A DNA stretch of 64,000 bases from the NCBI GenBank assembly GCA_027924645.1, contig BSBN01000040.1:1178001-1242000 (forward strand), read 5' to 3'. Under the pieces are notes generated by a model, which ran no database searches, was not told the origin of the DNA, and saw only the letters and a program-made list of their open reading frames with translations. This document shows positions 58,958-64,000 of this stretch, in pieces (the stretch's first letter is position 1; every line of letters starts with the position of its first letter). The position numbers and the translations under genes are program-made. The DNA comes from Cunninghamia lanceolata. Its lineage: Eukaryota > Streptophyta > Pinopsida > Cupressales > Cupressaceae.

Positions 58958-60051
58958 TGTTGGCAAGAGACACTATATGGATTCATGGTTGTTGTCATTG
59001 ATGGCAACAAAGGTCATCCCACATATCCGCAAGTCATGATATGTCTCTACCGGAAGTCAGATTGAAGATTGTTGTGGTCCGGTGAACAAGAACAGAGCAT
59101 GTGGCAAGGTCCGACAGATTGGTCCGGATCTCTCAGAGGAAGTGTCTTGGTGCAGTGCGGATCTGGGGAAGTCAAGAGGACTATCTTGAGTGGTATATTC
59201 CAAGGATTTAGCCTCCGGAGTTGGACAAGGAAAAAGATATGAATAGTTGAGTACCGGATTCCTGAGAGACAGTGAAAACAGAGGAAGAACTGACTGACAG
59301 AGTATCAGACTACTTTCCGGATGTGTTACAGATGATGATAAAGGTTGCGGAGGCATGAATCATGTTTGGCCGACATAATTGATGATATCTACAAGTATAT
59401 GCTTGATCCGCATTGCTTGGTGAGCAAGGATTCAGCCGACAGAACTAAGTTTGTAAGAAACTAGACTGTTCCGGATGCCGACTAGAAAGGTGATGAAATT
59501 ACTTGTGCGGATATATATAGAGGATGGATTTAGTTGTAAAGTGTGAAAAGTATGTGAAAGGATATGCGAACAAGTCCAGAGTAGAGCAGAAGTAGCAAGA
59601 AAGATCCGGTATGTGAAAGGATAGCAGACTAAAGAACAGAGGAAAGATGAAGTGCAGCAGATCAGTATACTGAACCTAACCGGAACTGAACTCCAGCATA
59701 TGCAGATGCTTCCAATCAGTTCAAGACTGTGATTCTTATCACTTTGTAAGACAGTGTGTCTTCTTGTAGGCAGTGAGCCTCTTGTGAGCAGTGTGCTCGG
59801 GCAGTGAGCCCTAATTGGCAAGTGCCATTTTTGTAATTTCCTATTCTTCTAACAGAGAATATTTCTTGGGTTAATCACCCCGTGGTTTTCTCCCTTAACA
59901 GGGTTTCCACGTCAAAAATACTGTGTCATGTGTTTCTTACTTCATGGTTAATGTTTTGTGTTTGATTTTATGCTGCTTCAATTAAAAGGAAAGTTCAATA
60001 AGAGAAATAACTAGGATAACTGATTCACCCCCCCCCTCTCAGTTATCAACA
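58958..60051 (+). repeat. E8 5' LTR
   Basis: TGTTGGCAAGAGAC to TTATCAACA, with inverted TGTTG/CAACA termini. It aligns with the solo LTR at 56253-57355. A TATA-like ATATATATAG lies at 59511-59520, and the R/U5 part has CCCTTAACAGGGTTTCCAC (59893-59911). The flank GATGC (58953-58957) should be one target copy. Confidence 0.9.
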
Positions 60052-60053
60052 AT

Positions 60054-60066
60054 TGGTATCAGAGCC
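60054..60066 (+). other. E8 primer binding site (initiator Met tRNA)
   Basis: TGGTATCAGAGCC, two bases after the LTR, an exact complement of the initiator Met-tRNA 3' end. Confidence 0.92.
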
Positions 60067-60116
60067 AAGTTCCTCCTAATAGAGCCTAACAGCTTGAGGA
60101 AGATCTGGGATTTCAA

Positions 60117-61295
60117 ATGGATGCATATGGTTTAAAGGAGCAACTCAAGACTGCCCTTGAGGATCTTGAACAGTCAAATTCTGAAGTTAGTGAATTAAGA
60201 GAAAGACTCAAACAGGCTGATGAATTCATGAGGGAATTAAAAGACAAATTAAGTCTCTCTATGAAAAAGAGAAAGGAGCTGCTCCAACAGTTGGCAAGAC
60301 AAAGTGAAGAAAGCAATACAAATGAAGAATTGACTGAGCAAACCAAGTTATGTGAAAAGTTATCAAAAGAAGTCATTATGTTAAGACATGAAATGGAATC
60401 AGGAACTATAAAGTTCACTCAAGAGATTGAAGAAAAAAGAAAGGCTGAAGACAATCTAAGACAATCTCTTAAGGAAAAATCAGAAGAATGCCACCAGATG
60501 GACAGGATTATCAGACATCTTGAATCTGATCTTGAAGATGCCAAAGATAATGAAGAAAAACTTGAGGGTCAAATTACCTCTCTCAAAAGAGATCTTCAAA
60601 CAGCAAATGAATATAAAGAGAAATTCAAGATAAGTTCTGCTCAACTTGAAGTTCTTCTTGGAAGTCAAAAGAGGACTGATGACAAGTATGGTTTGGGATA
60701 TGAGAAAGGAGAAAGCTCCGGATCCGGTCAGAGGAATCTTGGATCAGAAAATCCAAGGAGCAGGCCTAGAAGACCTCCGGTAAGACAGCCAAATGCTCAA
60801 AAATATCCATCCTTCAATGGATACTGCCATAGCTGCAACCATTTTGGTCACAAAGCTAATCAGTGCAGAATGAGAATGAATCAGATTAATTCATCCTTCT
60901 CCGGACAGTGCTTCAACTGCAAAAGGTATGGACACAAATCCCATGAATGCAGAATTATGCAAGTAAACAAATCATTCAAAGGTAGATGCTTTACATGCAA
61001 TAGAGTAGGTCATATGGCTAATCAATGCAGATCAAGGGGATATCAGTTAAATATGCAAAGAAATGTTATTTGCCAAATCTGCAATAGGTCCGGTCATAAT
61101 GCTAAAATCTGCAGAAACAAGAATCAGGACAAAAGAGGTCCGGTGTATAATCAGAATCAAGACAAGGGTAAACAAAAGATGAATGCGGATGAAGTTAGGA
61201 ATCAGATGAGCAAGATTTGTGTGAAGAAAAGCTCAGAGAATGTAGAGGTTGGATCCGCACCAGATTCTGGTGCTGATATTTCTTCCGGAAATTAA
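60117..61295 (+). CDS. E8 ORF1: coiled-coil protein with four CCHC zinc knuckles
   Basis: Open frame of 392 residues from the first ATG after the primer site. Residues about 1-185 are charged heptad-like helix (LKEQLKTALEDLEQSNSEVS), a likely long coiled coil. Four knuckles of the form C-x2-C-x4-H-x4-C follow at about 237-335: CHSCNHFGHKANQC, CFNCKRYGHKSHEC, CFTCNRVGHMANQC and CQICNRSGHNAKIC. It ends SAPDSGADISSGN. The usual copia Gag capsid motifs are not evident, so it is either a truncated Gag joined to nucleocapsid or a distinct nucleic-acid-binding protein. No stops or shifts: possibly functional. Confidence 0.8.
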   Translation: MDAYGLKEQLKTALEDLEQSNSEVSELRERLKQADEFMRELKDKLSLSMKKRKELLQQLARQSEESNTNEELTEQTKLCEKLSKEVIMLRHEMESGTIKFTQEIEEKRKAEDNLRQSLKEKSEECHQMDRIIRHLESDLEDAKDNEEKLEGQITSLKRDLQTANEYKEKFKISSAQLEVLLGSQKRTDDKYGLGYEKGESSGSGQRNLGSENPRSRPRRPPVRQPNAQKYPSFNGYCHSCNHFGHKANQCRMRMNQINSSFSGQCFNCKRYGHKSHECRIMQVNKSFKGRCFTCNRVGHMANQCRSRGYQLNMQRNVICQICNRSGHNAKICRNKNQDKRGPVYNQNQDKGKQKMNADEVRNQMSKICVKKSSENVEVGSAPDSGADISSGN

Positions 61296-61948
61296 AAAGT
61301 GAGCTCAGGCTCAGGGGGAGACTCAAAGAAGATTCTGTTCCCCCAGCCAAACAAGTTGTGCCGGATGTGGCACAAGATGCGGATTAAAGGGTTTGTAGAT
61401 ATAAGTCCTGAGATGCTTCAGTCAAGTTTTCAGAGGTCCGCATGGAGTTATGAAGAAGCTGTGTTCGATTAAGTTAGACCTGTTCAGGGAGGGGCTCCGG
61501 TATGATAAAGGATTACAAAAAGGTCCGGAGAGATCCTGAAGTGCACGATCTTGTCTTGCGGATTGGACAGAGTGTTTGGGATGTTCTTGTAACATGTTAC
61601 CTAGATTTATTCATGATTTAAAGATCCGGATGATATTCAGTGATCAGGACTAATCCGGGATACTCCAAGCTGTCCAGACATGGTAAACCGGAATAATGCA
61701 GGTGAAGCATTTATTGCAGACAGATATTAGGGTTTGCGGAGCAATATAAGGGATTTCTCAAAAGTTATCTGCTCATTCTACACTTGAGAAGAAGCGAATA
61801 GTGGAGCTCTGCAACAAGGTTCATCAAGCACACCAAGGATCTCCTGCCGAAACTATTGCATAAAGAAATCAATTCAACCACTCCGTGCAAACCGAAGGCG
61901 CATAAGGTATTCTTCGTTTTTCATTGCCTCACTGCAAATCTTTGAAGA
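61296..61948 (+). other. E8 inter-ORF region
   Basis: No ORF. A purine block CTCAGGGGGAGACTC (61306-61320) resembles copia polypurine tracts. Further on, AATATAAGGG near 61742 is a weak TATA-like match, and a pyrimidine-rich leader precedes the ATG at 61949. It could be a deleted pol, an intron or a promoter for ORF2. Confidence 0.45.
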
Positions 61949-64000
61949 ATGGCTACTCCAAACATAGTTAAGATCTCTGATAGGCCTCGCCCCTCATTCA
62001 AGAAACATCCCTACAAATCATTGGAGGTAGATCCACTAGGAGCCTTCTCTAGTGTTCCCCACGGAGTCTTACATACTGAAGATATTAGGGTTTACATACA
62101 CGCAAACATTGAGGAATTTGGGGAATTCAAATTAAGAGACCTCTATCACAAGCAACTGATAGACAATGCTTTTGAGCTCAAACCAGAGTATAAGGGTATC
62201 CAGAAGAAACAATTTGAGCAATTCATTCATTTCCCTAGCTTTGAAGAAGATGAATGGGTCCGGTATGTACTGAGCAGGATGCATGACAACTTCCTTTGGC
62301 TAGATAGACCCTGTAAGATCACAAAAGAAGCAATTAGAGCAATAACTGGTCTATACTCTTCCGGGGGGGTACCTATCCTCAAATCTGTCAAGAACAACGT
62401 TGTAACTGAGGCCACCGGATCAAAATATGATAAGAGGGCAATGACCATTGAAGATATTTCGGATCCGGATATCAAATATGCATCAATGATAATAGGATAC
62501 AAGATCTATCACTCCAGCAGGGAGAATTCTGTATCCGGAACTGCAATATACACAGCATATGAAATGCTAAGAAAGAATGCAGATTATGATCTTTGTGAAC
62601 TACTACTAAGCCAATTAATGGAAAATGTACAGAAAATCAAGAAAGACAAGAAGAACTCCTTTAAGTATGGTACTCTCATCGTATGTCTATTCTTTTACTT
62701 CATGAATGAGCTACCCGGAACAAGTGGATGGGTATGGCAGAATGACAAACCTGTTGCAGTCCAGATAAGAGACTATTTGCATGGACTTGGGGATGCAAAA
62801 GCGAGAAATACAGCTCTATGGGGATACTTCAAAAACTTTCAGAGCATGATGCAAGCAAGAGAGAATTCCCCAGTCTCTCATTGAGAAATACAAGGACTCA
62901 GTATGCTTTATGGTTGACACTGATCAGTGCCTAATGGAGGCAGTGGAGCCAAGGACTGTCTGGATCATGCCCATGGGGTATGAAGTTGATGAACAGATAG
63001 TAGAGCTGCATGTTCAACACATGCTAAGTCAGCCCAAAGATCCTAAGGCAGAAAGGTTTGGAACCTTTGAGGAGCTGAGTGTGAAATTACATGTAGAACT
63101 CAGGGAACCTGAGATTAAGAGAAAAGTGAGAAAAGAAGTAGAGCACATTGCTCAAGGCCTAGGCATCTCAAAAGAGGCACTTGATGCCAGCCGGGAAAAG
63201 AGGAGAAAGGCTGAGGAAGAAGAGAAAAGCAAAGAAAGTGCTCCGGTTGAAACCCCCACCCGGACCAGATCATCAAAGAGATCTGCACCTTCCACAACCA
63301 AAAGCTCAAAACCGGAAGTCCAGGCATCCGGTAAAAGATCCAAGACAAAAGCATCAAGGGCTTATGAAAGCCAAAAGGATGAAGAGGAAACAGAATCAGA
63401 TGAGGAAGTAAGAGAAGTAAAGAAACAGAAGAAGAAAGGATCCGGTAAGCCCTCCACAGGCCAAGACAAGGATGAAATGGCAGAGGTAACTGTTGAAAAG
63501 CCCACTCTGTCACTAGAGAGCATAATCAAGTCGGTCACGGTGGATGGAAACCTTCAACCAATGACTGAATCCTATGATGACTTCAGTGAGGCAGACCAAA
63601 AGACTCTGCAGGAAGCCACAGTTAAATATCTGAACACATACAATAAGGCTTTTATTGAGATCATATCTCTCATTCCTAAAAGCCTAGAGAAGGAAATGGA
63701 AGTAAGAAAGAATAATGCTCATGCCAAAGATCTTGAGATCCGGGAGCAGATAGCTATTCAGCTATATCCTCAAATTGATCCCAAGACAATGAACATGATC
63801 TTCAAGGACTGCAGAGATGAGTTCAGAAGTAAAGCCAGGATGAATCAGCTCATGCTTGGTGAGACTGACAAAGTGGCACAAGAGACAGAAGAGATCCTCC
63901 GGAAGGCCTTCAAAAGGTTCAATCTTCCTGTTGTAGAGGACTTAGGTGCAGAAACAGCTGCTGATTTGGAATCTTCTGTTCCGGAAGAAGTGAGCCCTGA
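61949..64000 (+). CDS. E8 ORF2: long unrecognised protein, one frameshift, 3'-incomplete
   Basis: The ATG at 61949 (GAAGAATGGCT) opens 311 residues to 62884. A second frame, open from about 62872 to the window end (over 370 codons), carries on in the same style, so a one-base change in the CCCC run at 62868-62871 probably splits one protein of more than 680 residues. The first part has DEWVRYVLSRMHDNFLWLDR, TKEAIRAITGLYSSGGVPIL and FKYGTLIVCLFFYFMNELPG, resembling in layout plant transposon or envelope-like ORFs, not firmly. The second part has a Lys/Glu/Ser-rich, probably nuclear-targeted segment (SSKRSAPSTTKSSKPE) and helical ends. Function unknown. Confidence 0.6.

Larger units (their letters stand above)
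58958..64000 (+). mobile_element. E8: copia-type LTR element with two ORFs, runs off window
   Basis: A 1094-bp LTR, an exact initiator-Met primer site and a Gag-like ORF follow each other as in a copia 5' end. After a 650-bp gap comes a second long ORF still open at 64000. No protease, integrase or RT motif is seen in the 5 kb visible. The sequence keeps many CCGG sites compared with the rest of the window, suggesting a younger insertion. Type of element beyond the LTR is uncertain. Confidence 0.75.

Overview
This window looks like heterochromatic DNA of a large-genome land plant. I found no host gene, tRNA or rRNA. Nearly every coding trace is a plant LTR-retrotransposon protein: Ty3/gypsy of the Athila, Tat and Del/Tekay types, and Ty1/copia. 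Very long LTRs, old nested insertions and slow decay fit a gymnosperm-like genome, but that placement is inference.

Layout. (E1) 1 to about 7150, minus strand: Athila-like Ty3/gypsy element with an Asp-tRNA-type primer site; its gag-pol keeps one frame but is full of stop codons. A hammerhead-ribozyme-like core lies beside it at 7502-7533. (E2) 8174-9142, minus: a copia 3' LTR with the tail of RNase H. (E3) 9143-13020, plus: a decayed copia element of the same LTR family, cut off in reverse transcriptase. (E4) from 13021, plus: a Tat-like element with a roughly 2.9-kb 5' LTR and gag. E4 stops at 17736 and resumes at 49019 with protease, an early RNase H and RT, then ends near 51500. (E5) 17737-49018, minus: a chromodomain-type (Del/Tekay-like) element with 5.1 and 4.7 kb LTRs that splits E4. 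(E6) 26948-43489, minus: a Tat element with 1.04-kb LTRs about 98% alike, a perfect 5-bp target duplication (CAACG) and a position inside the gag of E5. (E7) about 51500-58957, plus: another Tat gag-pol, truncated at its 5' end where it joins E4. It is broken by a solo LTR (56253-57355) and by (E8), which starts at 58958 and runs past the window end. E8 has a copia-type LTR and Met-tRNA primer site, a gag with four zinc knuckles and a second long unrecognised ORF, and no pol within the window.

The stack E6 in E5 in E4 in E3 gives relative ages: E6 youngest, E3 oldest. The most interesting pieces are the antisense, apparently spliced plant-mobile-domain gene inside E6; the TGCGCA repeat arrays of E6, oppositely oriented in that gene's intron and in the gag leader; the hammerhead-like core; the early RNase H order in E4; G-patch modules in E6 and E7; and the two-ORF organisation of E8. 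Coordinates come from reading the sequence and the six-frame translations by eye. LTR ends are firm for E5, E6 and the E8 family and approximate elsewhere.
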